Assembly (NCBI GenBank): GCA_964035545.1
Contig: OZ037766.1
Span: 12,947,222-13,011,221, forward strand
Length of the DNA stretch: 64,000 nucleotides
Origin: Bugula neritina
Lineage: Eukaryota; Bryozoa; Gymnolaemata; Cheilostomatida; Bugulidae
Direction: 5' to 3'
Shown: positions 37,001-50,039 of the stretch, piece after piece
Layout: every line of letters starts with the position of its first letter
Position numbering within the stretch: the first letter of the stretch is position 1
Notes under the pieces: model-generated
The model's database searches: none
What the model saw: the letters and a program-made list of their open reading frames with translations, nothing else
Told to the model about the DNA's origin: nothing
Program-made: the position numbers and the translations under genes

Positions 37001-37533
37001 GGTTGGCAAATAGACATTCTCTAGATATTATATTAGCTGGAGCAGACAAAGAAGTAGATTTGGCTGTTGTATATTCGGAGTTGTGTATCCTTTTGCCTCA
37101 AACGACTCTCTCTGTAATACTGGTGGGTCCATTGATCTCTGAGAAGTTGCCACGCACAGTATTCATCAGGAATAATCTAGAGATCAAGATGTATGCGGGA
37201 ATGCTGCAGCACTACCTCTCTGAACAAATAGATGATTGCTCATTTGACGTTGTGATATGCTTAAATGCTGGTCTATCTGCATATTCTTCATGGAGAGAGG
37301 GACTTGTAGAAGTCATTGAAAAGAATATTCCATGTTATGTCACTGATTATTGTCTACTCAGCATAGAACTAAGCCAACAGGCTCTAGCGACACTTTCTTC
37401 TAATACTGAGCAATCCTCTGTCTTACTTAGTAAACCTTCTATTAACCCTTTCAGAGACCCAAAAAGAAAGCAATGTGATTCTGCTGTGTTCCCGTGGTAT
37501 AGTCATGCATTTATTAGCAAGTTAATTTATTAG
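34003..37533 (+). CDS. MYND zinc-finger protein, MSS51/ZMYND15 type
   Basis: Exons 34003-34737, 35651-35793, 36389-36533 and 36994-37533 join in phase to 520 residues. Residues about 182-224 form a MYND finger (CHFC, then CxxC pairs, YCSLTC and HRQLC). Exons 2-4 match the C-terminal region shared by MSS51 and ZMYND15, with the blocks WKEYYEWRG, SSPIAML, LTIYHI and VVICLNAGLSAYSSWREGL. Yeast MSS51 activates mitochondrial COX1 translation; the animal members act in muscle metabolism (MSS51) or in spermatid gene control (ZMYND15). Which of these this gene matches is not clear, so no symbol is given. The start is the first ATG after a likely 5' UTR acceptor. Residues 1-100 show no known domain. 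Confidence 0.85.
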
Positions 37534-37698
37534 GGTGCTCTGTCATAGAAATAGCTTTTTTGCATTAAAAATAATTTCTACCTTTATATCATCTGTATTT
37601 TCAATCTATAATTGTCTTTTTTATTGACCGCACCATAGATTGCAATACGCAGATATCTATTATGTAGACTTGATTAGAACAATTTTGTTGGAAAATTT

Positions 37699-37704
37699 AA
37701 TAAA
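37699..37704 (+). terminator. Polyadenylation signal of the MYND gene
   Basis: AATAAA, about 165 bp after the stop codon at 37533. Confidence 0.45.
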
Positions 37705-38397
37705 GTTCTATTAAATATCATAAGCTTTCTATTATTATGCAGAGTTGGTTATAAAATAATTTCGTTGGAAAGTGCAGTAAAGTTATAATAAATTCCATAT
37801 AATGTCTAAAATTGATCTTCATGATGATGACTATGCGGAGTGCAAACTAGACCAGAGTTATCTTCTTTCATACTGGAACCAATCAGCATACGTTATTTTG
37901 AATGGCGTTGGTATTTACATATATTGACCAATAAAAATATATTTAACAACGGCTTAGCGTCATTAACTTCAAACAAGATGGCGGGATGTGTGATCATGCC
38001 TTTTAAATATCTCGCACTTGATAGATAGAATAGTGAACATTTTTGCTTTCTTGCTGCAAACTTTTGTGAGTATGGTTTATTGCTAACATGTTTTCTTAGT
38101 AAGTTATTTCAAATAAAAACGTATTTTGGTTGCATACAATCAAAGTGATAATGAGTGGGCATGATACTGAAACTGCCCGAAGTCCAAACTCAAACTGAAA
38201 CGCAAACTGGTCTTAGTCTAATCACAATGTAAAGCTGAATGTCAATATCAATATGAATTAGTTGAATTTGAAATCTTATATTATAATTATGTATTAATTT
38301 TCAACAATTTTAATAATTATATTATACATATTATTTTTGATTTAACATAATCATAATGATAATCAGTGATAATGATAATGGTGTCACTTCATTCGAA

Positions 38398-38462
38398 GTA
38401 ATACTTAACTTTTAGTTCTATTAATACGAATACTAATAGTAATAGTAATACTAATAGCATTA
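38398..38462. repeat. Short TTAGTA-type array
   Basis: TACGAATACTAATAGTAATAGTAATACTAATAG-type words in the spacer upstream of CP110; smallest member of this repeat class in the window. Confidence 0.7.
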
Positions 38463-39195
38463 TGAATTAAAATTGAAAGTTTCTGTGATAAAACAAAATC
38501 AAATTCACCAAGATATACCGTATAGTATGCTTAGTTGTGCAGGTCATTTTGAATTATGGACTACCATGTGAATGTCTACAGCAATTAATAACAACTTTAA
38601 AACTTATAATGGTTTTTAGTATTATAAATGTAATACTACAAATTGATGCTTTTCATTTCAATTATAACCTGCTTACCTTTAGTGTTTATTTGTTATTACC
38701 TTTTGTAGGTTTTAGTCAGTATCTAGTTGTAAATTGTATGCCTATAAGTTCTCAAATTCAGAACTTTTAAAAAGTGTTTAAGATGCTCTAATGTTATTGT
38801 CTACTCTCGTGAAAATTTATTTAATAAAAAGAACTGAGATTTTGCACATATAATGTTCTACATTTTTGTGCAGGGCTATACGGTCTATAAGCTTTTTATC
38901 AACATCATAAGAGTTATTTTGTTGTCTCCTTGTGTGAATGTAAAGTCTATTTTAGAGACAAATAGTTGTTGAGGGTTTAATGACATCCGATGTTTCAAAA
39001 TATAACTTGTGATATTGTCTAAAATGGATGCTAGTGTTATGCATATAGATGTTTGTTATTACAAATGTTATATATTATCTAAATTATTATTTTTATAACC
39101 AAAATTATTATTTTATTGTATGCTTTCAATGCGAAAAAAATTAAAATTATGACAATTTATTTCTCTTACAGATTAGAAGATTTTAATGTAGTTCT

Positions 39196-42100
39196 ATGCA
39201 AATTATGGAGAGCTTAAAAGAATGTGACGCAATGACTTGTCGGTTAGATCAAAAGGTTGAAGATTCTAAAACTCAATGGCAAGCATTTCTGACCTCACAG
39301 TTGAACTATAAATCAGCAATGAGCTGTGAAGGAAAGATTCTACCTCCACCTGTGGTAATAACTAGTAAAATGCATCATGCTATCAACATTGACATGTAAT
39401 GATTAAATTGTTTTATAAATTTTAGGCAACTCCTAAGGATATGATTTTGCTTTTATACAGTTGTTTACATAAAAACATAAATTATTTGCATTTATACACA
39501 GATAAAACAGTTTTATTCTATATTCATAGTAGCTTCATGAATATTCTAAAAATAGTTACAACCTCAGATTTCATGGTATGAAAGTTGTTAATCACTGATT
39601 ATTTAATCTTTCTCTCTAGATGACACTGGAAAAAAGGAGGAAGATGCAGTTGTATAGGAAACAGGCTTACATAGTAGAAGTGAGAATTAAATCTCGATCT
39701 CGAGATAAGGCTCTACTCAATTCAATACAAGGAGCTTTAGAACAAGCCAACGTGAGTCTAATGATAACAACTTTTTTAAATAATACTTCGCATCACAAAG
39801 ATCATTGCTTCCATTTCACACAAGTAAGAAATTGTATTCAAGTACAAAGTACGTATAGCATATTTTTAATAAAATTTTAAATATATTTAGATTGTGAAAA
39901 CTGACACAAGCGGATCATCAGATCATGTTGATTATGATGTGCAAAATTCAAGTCAAAGTTTCTCTTCTCATGCAGCTACCAATACTGAATCTTCAGGTAG
40001 ATATCAATATCATCTGTGACTACTAGCTTGTAACTGAATATTCTGTATTATTCTAATAGTTAAAACAAGTGTTTTATACTTGAAAATAGCAAATAATAAA
40101 GACAGATTTAATGGAATAACCACACAAGTTTTAATATAAACAAGACAGGCTTTGTAATGATAGAGTACTAAATGTTGAAACTAATGTATCTACCTACGTT
40201 GTATGAAACATGATACTTGGTCAAAGTTTCTTTTGAGGAATACGTAAATATGTTGTATTGCGCAAGAGCTATGGTAACATACCACTATGTTATATAACAA
40301 AGAAAATTTATATGAAATTGTGTAAATTAAGGAATAAAATAGCTTGTGATGGTTTTAGGTTTTGGATTAAATATTTTTTCTGCTAATAAATTTCGTTTTT
40401 CTGATTTTTGAATATAGTGTCTTTTGGCTGCGTAGTTTAATGAGGGTAATGTTTCAAGAACAAATATTTATCAAAACCTTTAAACCAAAATATTTAGTTA
40501 TTTACTTCCAAACTAGTCTCATTTCTAGGTTTTGTATCTTTTCCTCTAAAGCCCTAAAATGCTTATACATCTAGAATCTAGATATCTAGATGTATAAGCT
40601 ACTATTTACACTACATTTATGTATACATATTATATGTATACACAAGTATAAAATTTCAAGTTTTAGTATTTTATTGATGGTTTCATAGTTTTGTTAATAT
40701 GATGCTTAATTCACTGCAGTTGTTTTTGATCATTTGGGCCTTTTCTTTTCTCGTGTAATTTGTAAAGGCATCGGCTGCTGAGTAGAATCACCACCTTTAC
40801 TATGGTGAGAGCTATTCTGTTTAGTGTTTACTGATGTAACATCAATAATAGCAGCCGCCTAATGCTTCATTTATGCTGTGTTGATTTGAAGCGTGGCCTG
40901 TTGTGTTCAAGTGTCAACCTTTGTTGGCTGTCTATTGTTCAATTTTCTTAGGGTAGTATAGAAATGAAGTCGGATTTCAATGCCACTTCTCAAAAGTATT
41001 GGCTGAAAGCCATAAAATTTAATGCAATTGCATCAATCTTAAATAATTTTGAAAGAGAGAAATTGTATGGCTAATTGGCAGTTACTCAATTATTGTTTTT
41101 GTATATACCATTACATAACAACCGCTTGTTTTTATGTTATTGTTGCAGTTAAATGTAGTTTATATGGTTATTGCATTATGTTTAGAAATTCTGTTTGTAA
41201 TAGTGAATAGTATTTTAAACAAACAACTTTAGGAGTCTGCTGCTGCTGTCTGGTGAATATTGGAACAAATGTGAGATTAATCAATTGAGAATTCCCACTT
41301 ATCTTACCTATATACTCTGGCTGCATATAGAAACAGCTATTATATGAGATACTTGTTAATTTGGCAGGATATGGTATGATACTAATAGAATGGGCACATA
41401 ATTTGGTTTCCATGAATCTTAATAATAAATAAGAGCTCCCGGCTTTGATAATTCTTGTGCCCCGCTAGATGAAAACCTGTTAATTTAGAAATGTGGGATT
41501 TTGTTTGCAAAAATTTTCATAATATTTTGTTTGGATTTTAAAGCCGTTGTCTTATTAGTCAGGTAACTCCTCATGCTATAAAGTCTCTCCTATGCAGTTG
41601 AGCTAAAAATAGCAACTCTGCATCTCGCTGGTGCTAGCAGCCTTTTTGTTTAGCTTAGGTCACTAGCTATAATTTTAGTTTGTATCTATTTTCAATTTTT
41701 GATCGGATTTTTGCCATGCCATAATTATCTGATGAAAGCCAAAAGTCTCAGAGGTTTTATCTAATTTCTAATTATATTTTATGGAGTTGCAAACTACAAG
41801 CATAGATGAAAGTTAGCTTCATAATTGTTCATTTTTGTAGTTACTAGCTATCAAGAGATAGGGTTGACGAAAAATGAATCCAAGAAGAAAGAAAAGCCGG
41901 TGACCAATCCATCCAAGTTTGAAAAAATCCCTTTCAACACCAAAGATACTAAATTACAAGTAAACATCCTTGTTTCTTATCAAAAAGTTGTAATATAATC
42001 TCTGTTGTACTGAAAAGAGTGAGTCATTTGATCTCCAATTTTTTCTCCAGCAAAGTAAAGTACCACGGAGACGATATAACAGTGAAGGAAAGTCTGATTC

Positions 42101-45100
42101 TGATTCGACAACTGCTGATTTGACAAAACCCTGTCCATCTAGTAACTTGCCTACCCATTCAAAGAAGTGGCATTCTAGTGGCAATTTATTAGCCATCCCG
42201 TTTGAGCAATATGAGAGACAGGTGTCAGAGTTGTCTAGGCCTAAACGAAAACACAGTGGTATAGTATTTTGTACTTGTGAACTTTATACAATATTTTCGA
42301 AAAACATTTATCTATAAAATAAATGATTAAATTTGACAGAAAATGCCTTCAACATTCATTAAAATTTCACTATCTTGATTAAATGTGTCTTTCACTATTG
42401 AAAGAGTTAAGGATTGCATTGTAAAGTAGGCCGGTATGTTTGATAATAGCTGTGCTTCACTATTAAAATTCTAGGCGAGAGGTCTAGAATGTTCCGTACA
42501 CCATCTCCTCAATCAATGTTAAGGAAAGACGTCTTGCACACTAGACCTTCATCCACTCCTCCTGTCATATTACCGACCAATGAGAGAGGACCAGAAAATT
42601 CAACCAATAAACAGTCTCAAGGCAATGTTCTTAAAGACAGGTCAACATATGACCAATTGAAACAACTGAAACCAGAACTGTCTAGTAAACAGACTGTTTC
42701 CTGCAAAGGTTAGTTAAACATATTTTATTAGAATTTGCTAATCATTTTGACAATTTTATTTCTCAAATTGATAATTTTTTTTTGCTTTTCTGTTAGGTTG
42801 ATGTCAATTGTTTGTTGCAGTAGTATTACCTTGTAAAGCTGTGCACAAAGATACTAATTTTGCAATCAATAGATACACAAAGTTTTTAAAACTAAATTAT
42901 TTTAAATATTAATTTGTGATACTTACCCAGCAGTTTTAATGTAATATTAGGAGTTGACTGTTTAGTAATTTGGGAAAAGACAGTAAGGTAGATTAATTTC
43001 CTCAGTGATACATGGTCACATGACTTTATATGTCACAGGCTTAAGTAATCAGGATGTTTTGTTATGCTCTGTTTTCAGTATTGACTCGTAATACATTTTA
43101 TGAGCATGCTCAGTGCACTTGGTAAGTGTTTCTGTAGTCAAGCTCAGTTTATGATTTAATTTAGCCTTCTGCTAAAAGTTGCCTTTCTAGAACACAGACA
43201 ATAAACCCTAAACTAGTGTCTATTTGCAGTATATAAGTTTTGTAAATAAAACCTGCATCCATATTAGCATTCTTTATAACCAAGCATGCTGATCCACACT
43301 GTGAATGCAGAATAAGTTTATTTAAATTATGTAAGCAATTGTGCCTGTCTTCCGCTCTTAGTATCCCATGAAATTTTTTATTATACTGATTCCTGTAGTT
43401 GTATTTGTGTTCCATGGTGGATGTTTATATTTTTGGTAACCAAGTTTAATTTGATTAGTTATTGTTACTTTGTTTGTTTGCTTTACTTCCACTTTACACC
43501 TGATGTTGTGTTTATTTTGTTTTAGGTTGTTGAACAATATTGGTTTATAATTTAAGTTGTTTATTTTAGTATAATCAACTGGAAAGCATGTTTTGTTTTC
43601 TTTCACCCACAGCATTGAAGTCATTACTTGACGATCTGGACCCCTGCCACGATCAACCAACACATCAATGGCTGTCAGCCAGGGTCTCAGATAAAGAAAA
43701 AAACTCTGAGGAAGATATAAGTCTGGAAGACTGGTTTCAAAATGCCCCCGACAGGTGATCTCTACAGTGTAGTCGTTACATGTCAATCAAACTGAATTGC
43801 TTCTGTTAGTAGAAGCTACTTTTCTAACAAGAATTCTGATTGGTCGATATTTTAGCGTAAAACAGAAGCTGGCTTCTCTGTTATCTGGAGTATCGAGTAG
43901 CAATCCTCAACGGCAAACAGATGACTGTAAAGCAGTTACTAAGTCTGTAGACATACAGGTGTCTCCTGTACACACATGCAACTCTTCTGATGATACTCTG
44001 AGGAGCACATCTCCAATTGCAGACGTTGATCACAGTGAAGTATGTACATGTGTCTATCAACTAATTGTCATAAATGTGTTGTTCTACTCACTATGTGCAG
44101 GTGATATCTGCATAATGTGCATAATATATGCTGCTAATAATGCACTAAACAAATGCAAAGTGTAGCAATCCTATACAAGTATATATATTTTAGTCAAGCT
44201 GTGATGCACGTTGATTCTATTTTGCTGTTAATCGTCTGATAAATAATTGCAGTCTCTGAGTGAGTATATACCCTACACTGCCAACACAGATGACATGCCT
44301 TTATTGGTTATTGAAAAGTCACCATCTTCTAGTCAGAACTCTGTTCAGTCGTTAAAGAGAACAGAGTCCTACACTGTGTTTGAACCTTCTTCTACCAGCA
44401 TTGATACAGTATGTGCTCTTCACATACAATTCTCTGCATTTTTAACAATAATACAGAAAATTAAAAAGAGGGGAGTCTTGCAGTACATTTATGGGGTGTC
44501 GAGCTGTTTTTATTTTGATATTAAATCAAATAATATTTTATCTGTTCTCAATCTTCTTTGCTGATTTTGTTTAAACTTTTTTTTATTAATATTCAGATTT
44601 TACAAAAATCTTGTTTATTAGTATTAACTTTGTCTCCAAAGGTGATAGAAGTAGAAAGCATGCCAAGTCTACCACTTGTTCCTCCTCTACGGCTAGCTCG
44701 TGACTCTCCAACTTGCGCTGATGAAAGCATCAAGGAAAACAGTTCTGCTTGTACTGGTGAATGTTACTCATAGCGTTCCTCTCTAATTAGTTAGAAGTCT
44801 TTATGTAAATTCGTGTTTCTAAGATTCGAAAACTTGAAAATCAAGATTTGATGAAAAATTTTGTATGAGTTATTTGGAATTTTCATATTTGGTCTCAAAA
44901 CTTTCTACAACTTTACCTTAGTCATTATACTTTTGGTAATAAAATGTATCTTATGTCAATAGTATTTATTTACAGCAACAAATGTGTTGCAAAATATCGG
45001 TTGGTTTTAATCAGATACTAGACAAAAGAAACATATGAAGCATATGCTGTTACAGGAATGTCCAAAACCCAATGATACGCCCTATTATATAATTTTAAGT

Positions 45101-48100
45101 CAAATTTGCTTGTATTGAGCTTCTTCATACTTGCGGCGTAACCATTTGTTTTTAACTTTGCAGCTTTAAAATAACTTTCCCTAAAGTATTAAACAGATGA
45201 ATGCAAATAATTAAATATTTTATTGCTTTTAAGATGGAGGGAGAAAGAGATCGCTATCAATGCAATCTTACACTGTTGAAGAGCCCTCTGAAGCATTGAT
45301 CAACTTTACACTCTCTTCTACTTCTGATGACTTAGCTGAAACTTCTCTTCCAGCCCATAATAGTTCCAAGAAATCTGATGCTGTTCACAAACATGACTCA
45401 ACAACGAATTCTACTGAAAAGTCTTCAATAAAACTTTTTAAATCAAGAATTCCCACACCAAAATCAACCAACACTTTGCTATCTAAATGCCATTTTGATA
45501 CTCCTTCACCTGCGGTTGACAAAGGTGAATCAGAGGCCAAACGAGAATTGCAGATAAACAACAGACCATTCAGCACACCTGTGAATGCTGCGCGACATCG
45601 GCAGTTTGTAAGGCTGGTCAATCAGAAGGCGCTGAGTAATCGTTCTCTGACGCCCACACCGCCCAGCAGGGCCATGACTCCAACACCCCCTAGCAGACCT
45701 CGTTCTGAACTCGGCACTCGGTACACACGATCTCGGTCTCACTCTAGGGGCAGAGATAGAAGTACTAAAGGTTTGTTTATGTGAGATGTATATATCTTTA
45801 CTGATGACTTGTTTCTTATGACTAAAGTTGCCGTTCTAATATTTTCTAATTTAATTTTATTTACTACTTGGGTATAGTGCAGACGCCAGATATTTGTTCA
45901 GAAATCAACCATGCTGGAACCTCTAAGTCGACAAAAAAGCCTGCAACTGAAAATAAACACGGAGAAAAGTGTGATTCGAGGCGTGGTATTAAAAGTGACG
46001 TAGATCCAGCCACAAGTCAATCAAAGGTTGAAGTGGAAAGTCCTCTAAAGGTACTGTAATGCAGCATATCCGTGATTCGTGAATGATGGGCAAAATTTTT
46101 TACTAACTTTGCTATCTAAAAATTGCATTTTGCTGTTTTTCTTTAAACCAAAAGCTATAACTTAGCTAATCGAGTCAACAGGATATTATAAAATGTGGAA
46201 TATTATAATCAGTTTGAATATATTGCTAAAGCAGTCCAATTATTATATATATAATACGTTGGAGTAGTAATTTGTTACTTGTGTGCATATATATACATGC
46301 TGTAGTAGGTGATTTATTTTATTAATATTATGATTTAGGATTATGAGGGAAAGAAGAACAAGCTTGCTAAAGCGAGAAAACAGCTTGCTTTGCTGAAGTC
46401 AAAGTTTTTATCTATAGCCAGCAATAAACAAATGCTGCAGGTAAAGTGACATGCTTTACTTCCAACGTGGTTATGTTGTCCTGTCTATGAGATTAGATTA
46501 TAAGCTGACAGCAGATGGGCACAGAGAATTAGAAATATGCTTTTTGCTCATTGTGAGATGATTAAGCAGTTTATCTGTTGTTTTCTGTAGTTTTAAAGTA
46601 TACCAGCACAAGTATCTGGTAATATAGGCCTAAAAGGAAAACATATATTGTAATAATAGATCTATTGTCATCTGTCAGACCAAAAGATGTTGTGGTAAAC
46701 AAATCTTTAATTTGTAATTTTTAAACATCCTTCAATTTACTAGTTTTTAAAATAAAATTTACTATATTATGTACTTCAGAAAGATGCTTTAGTGTACTCT
46801 GTTGATGAGAGATGCTCTACCACATAGAATGGATCTGGTGTGTTTTCGGCTCTTATAGCTGGTCTGTTCTTTTCTTGCAGTCTGAGATACAAAGTCAAGA
46901 TATCAGTGATGATAAAATTACTAAAGCTGTGAATGATAATGCCTCAAGCGCTTCTGAAAATGGTGCAGGTAACTTTTCTCATGTTATGCTGTATAATTTT
47001 ATGAAAGAGCCTGACTTGGGTATTGCCCATGCAATTACAATATAGGTTTCACAAAAATATAAACTATATATGGCATTGTCAATATGTAAGTTAGGTTTGT
47101 CTACGTTGAAGTGTCTGTGTGAAATAACAGCCCTTTTAGAAAACCAGGGACTTCTTAAGCACCGTACATTGTGTATGTTCATAATCATCTGAACTCTGAA
47201 CAGACATCTTTCAACACTGGCATACTTTGATTAGTTGCGAAGTTAAAAATACTAATATCTAAATGAAATCAAATACAGTTTGTTACAAGACAAGCTGTAG
47301 ACACAATTCCTCTGTTCTCTTTGCTAGCAAGGAAATATTTGCATTAAAATGGTGCTGTTTCCATACATTTGTCTGTATTTGTGGTGAACGGTTTCAACAG
47401 TCAACATTTTTGAAAAAAAAAGTATTAGAGTATACAGACCCTCAATTCGACTTTTTGTAGAGAATGAGCAAAATTTTCTGCTGTTTAAAGCCAATTATTT
47501 TTTTGCAGCATCAAATATCTTTATTTAAGCAATTCGTGATAAAACTTTTGTAATTTCAGGTAAAGGCAAGGAGAATAATTTGTCTGTTTACCATACAAAG
47601 CAGACTACACAGAATGTATCTTCTGCGGTAGCCACACCAAACTACCAATATTATATAGAAGAAACTAAAGAGTCTAGGTAATGGTTTTAAAATAAATGTT
47701 GAACATGTTGCATTACATTAAATAATATGTTTGCACATACAACATTTGCTAATATTTCATTATTTTGTATGTTAATTTGAAGGTCTTTTGGCTTGGATGA
47801 ATTGTTATAAAAAGGTTTAGCATGAAACATCTCTATCTCTGTAGAAAATTTAATGGCTTGATATGCTCATAGATTAGTGTATGGACGACATTTTAACTTG
47901 ACCTTGACATGCACTTTAACTGATTGTTTTTAGTCCAACTGGCAACATTCTCTCAGTGAGTCACAAGAATAATCGAGCTTCTGGTGATCACGGAGAAAGA
48001 AATGTGAGACTTGCACATTCAGATTATCAAGATACACCACAGCTAAAGGTAAAATAATTGGAAATAAATGAATCTGTGTGTAGAATTACCCACTTAGAGC

Positions 48101-49682
48101 ATTGTTGAGATTTTTAAATTAGTGTTTAAAAGTTATGTTAATCAAAAATGGCTCTTTTCTCTATGAGTTTTTTATTTTTATTTTTTCATATAATCAATTT
48201 AAATACAAATAGAGATATAGCCTACTATAAAGTAAAAAATATATTGCCTTACATTGCTGGCTAGAAACTGCAAGGAAATGTAGTTTCTTGTTATACTATT
48301 TATAGCTGTTATGTGTAGCTGAAGTTTTAACAGATATGATACGCTGGTTTGTTGCTAAAGCGTTGTATATGTGTGTGCCTCGCACTGGTTTGCGTGCATA
48401 CATGATAAAAGAAGATAATTCCAAAATTCAGCCCTTGGAATTCATGTTATATTCTCAATGTTTCATATATTGCAGAAGACTACAAACAGTAAACTTCATG
48501 CACTAGTCAAAGGCCATCTCTGTCGAAAGCTATATAAATCATCTAAAGTCAAATCAATTGTTAAAACAATACAGGTAAGCGCTAAACTACAGAAAATTTG
48601 ACTTGAAATCCTTAGTAATTGTAAAAACTGATGTTGTACGTGTGAGCAAAACCGTCTTATAATTAACTATGGCTCCTCACCAGCTAGCCTTGTTATTATT
48701 GAGCACTTGGTCGTGTACATTATTAGGTAGTTCTGTTCCTAATTTTTTAATATAACAATTTCCTATCTCGAGGTCTATGAGCTTAAACCAACTATCTAAA
48801 TGTTTTTAGGACTGCCAAAACCTGTTACCTAGTATTTCTCGAGCTGGTAGCAACTTTGCTATACAGGACGTCAATTTCCAAACGAAATTAAAAATTCAGG
48901 TAATTTATATGTGTGATTGAATTTCATTGAAGTTCTGCATACAAAAAGATAAGCGCAAGGTGGCTTGATAATTTGCTTTTCGCCATGATTATTTGCTGTA
49001 TGACACATACTTCAGGAATGTGCATGTATTCTACGTAGTTTAGGCAAGCAAGGAAAAATAACAGTTCGCAATGCATTAATGAGTTTCAAGCCTCATGAGC
49101 ATATTTAACAGCTCTGTATTTTTCTTCAAAAATATTTTTATGAATTACATTGTTTATGCACAGATGGTTGCGGCTAAAAAAGATTTGTATAAGGTTTTCT
49201 TCAACACACCCACACATCAAAAGATGGCCCTTATAAAGCAATCGGAGATGGTATTGGCAAGGCATCGGCAAAGACGGCTCAACAAGGTAATAAACATTTA
49301 TTATGGGGGAATGCATCAATACCTTTGCATTCATCTGCCTGTTGCATGTTTCTAATTTTCTTTTGAACTTTTCAACATATACACCTCCGCTTTGTATGGT
49401 GACTGCTTGGTTATTTAGTTCTCATCATGAAGTACAGTCGTTTATATAGACAAAAATTAGAGCATTTTCAAGTGATAACCGTCTTGGTTTCACAGCATAA
49501 TTGTAAATTGATTTATACAGAGCAAATCTACAGACGCTAGCTCTCGCTCTACCAGAAGAGGATCAAACAGGAATGAGAATTTGAGAGTACATACCAAGCC
49601 CCGCTTACACACCTCCATGCACACCACTGTAAACCAGCAACATCTACACAACACTAATAATATGAAACCTTTAGTAGTATAG
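39196..49682 (+). CDS. CCP110: Centriolar coiled-coil protein CP110
   Basis: Twenty exons join in phase to 1053 residues (human about 1010): 39196-39354, 39620-39751, 39891-39996, 41841-41959, 42051-42258, 42475-42708, 43613-43754, 43856-44039, 44253-44408, 44642-44756, 45234-45770, 45878-46050, 46339-46440, 46881-46968, 47560-47677, 47934-48048, 48476-48574, 48810-48899, 49164-49286 and 49521-49682. Two blocks identify it: near the N-terminus GKILPPPV-MTLEKRRKM with a basic stretch to about residue 97, and near the C-terminus KLHALVKGHLCRKLYKSSKV plus following exons (about 897-1000). CP110 caps the distal centriole and restrains cilium growth. The middle is Ser/Pro-rich and poorly conserved, including TPTPPSR repeats (about residues 660-690), so small exons there are the least sure. 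Exon 10 could instead start at 44597. Confidence 0.88.
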
Positions 49683-49948
49683 TTATATGTGAAGCATTGT
49701 GTGAATTTTTTATGTATTTATTGCTTTTGTTTATATTGCTACCTAGAACAGAAAATTTATTAGTATTATGTGTTTATAAATGGTGCTATATGCAATACTG
49801 TAAGTTGTGTATATGTGAATTGTTTTTCTTTAGTGACACCAAATACATGTTAAAAACTCACCATTTATCATTCATTAGTTACAAATGAAAATTCACAAGC
49901 AAATAGCAAAATTCTTGACAACCAACTATATTTTGTTACAGAAATATA

Positions 49949-49954
49949 AATAAA
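49949..49954 (+). terminator. CP110 polyadenylation signal
   Basis: AATAAA, about 267 bp after the CP110 stop codon and about 85 bp before the SDHC stop codon on the other strand. Confidence 0.5.
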
Positions 49955-50039
49955 CACTTTTGATGCATAAAAATGCACTAAAAACAGCTTTCATAAATGC
50001 TACATAATGTTCTGGGTGTGAAGTTAGAACCATGGGAAG

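Larger units (their letters stand above)
37534..39195. other. Spacer between the MYND gene and CP110
   Basis: 3' UTR of the MYND gene, a short TTAGTA-type run (38398-38462) and the CP110 5' region with an acceptor CTCTTACAG ending at 39170. No other gene is recognised. Confidence 0.6.
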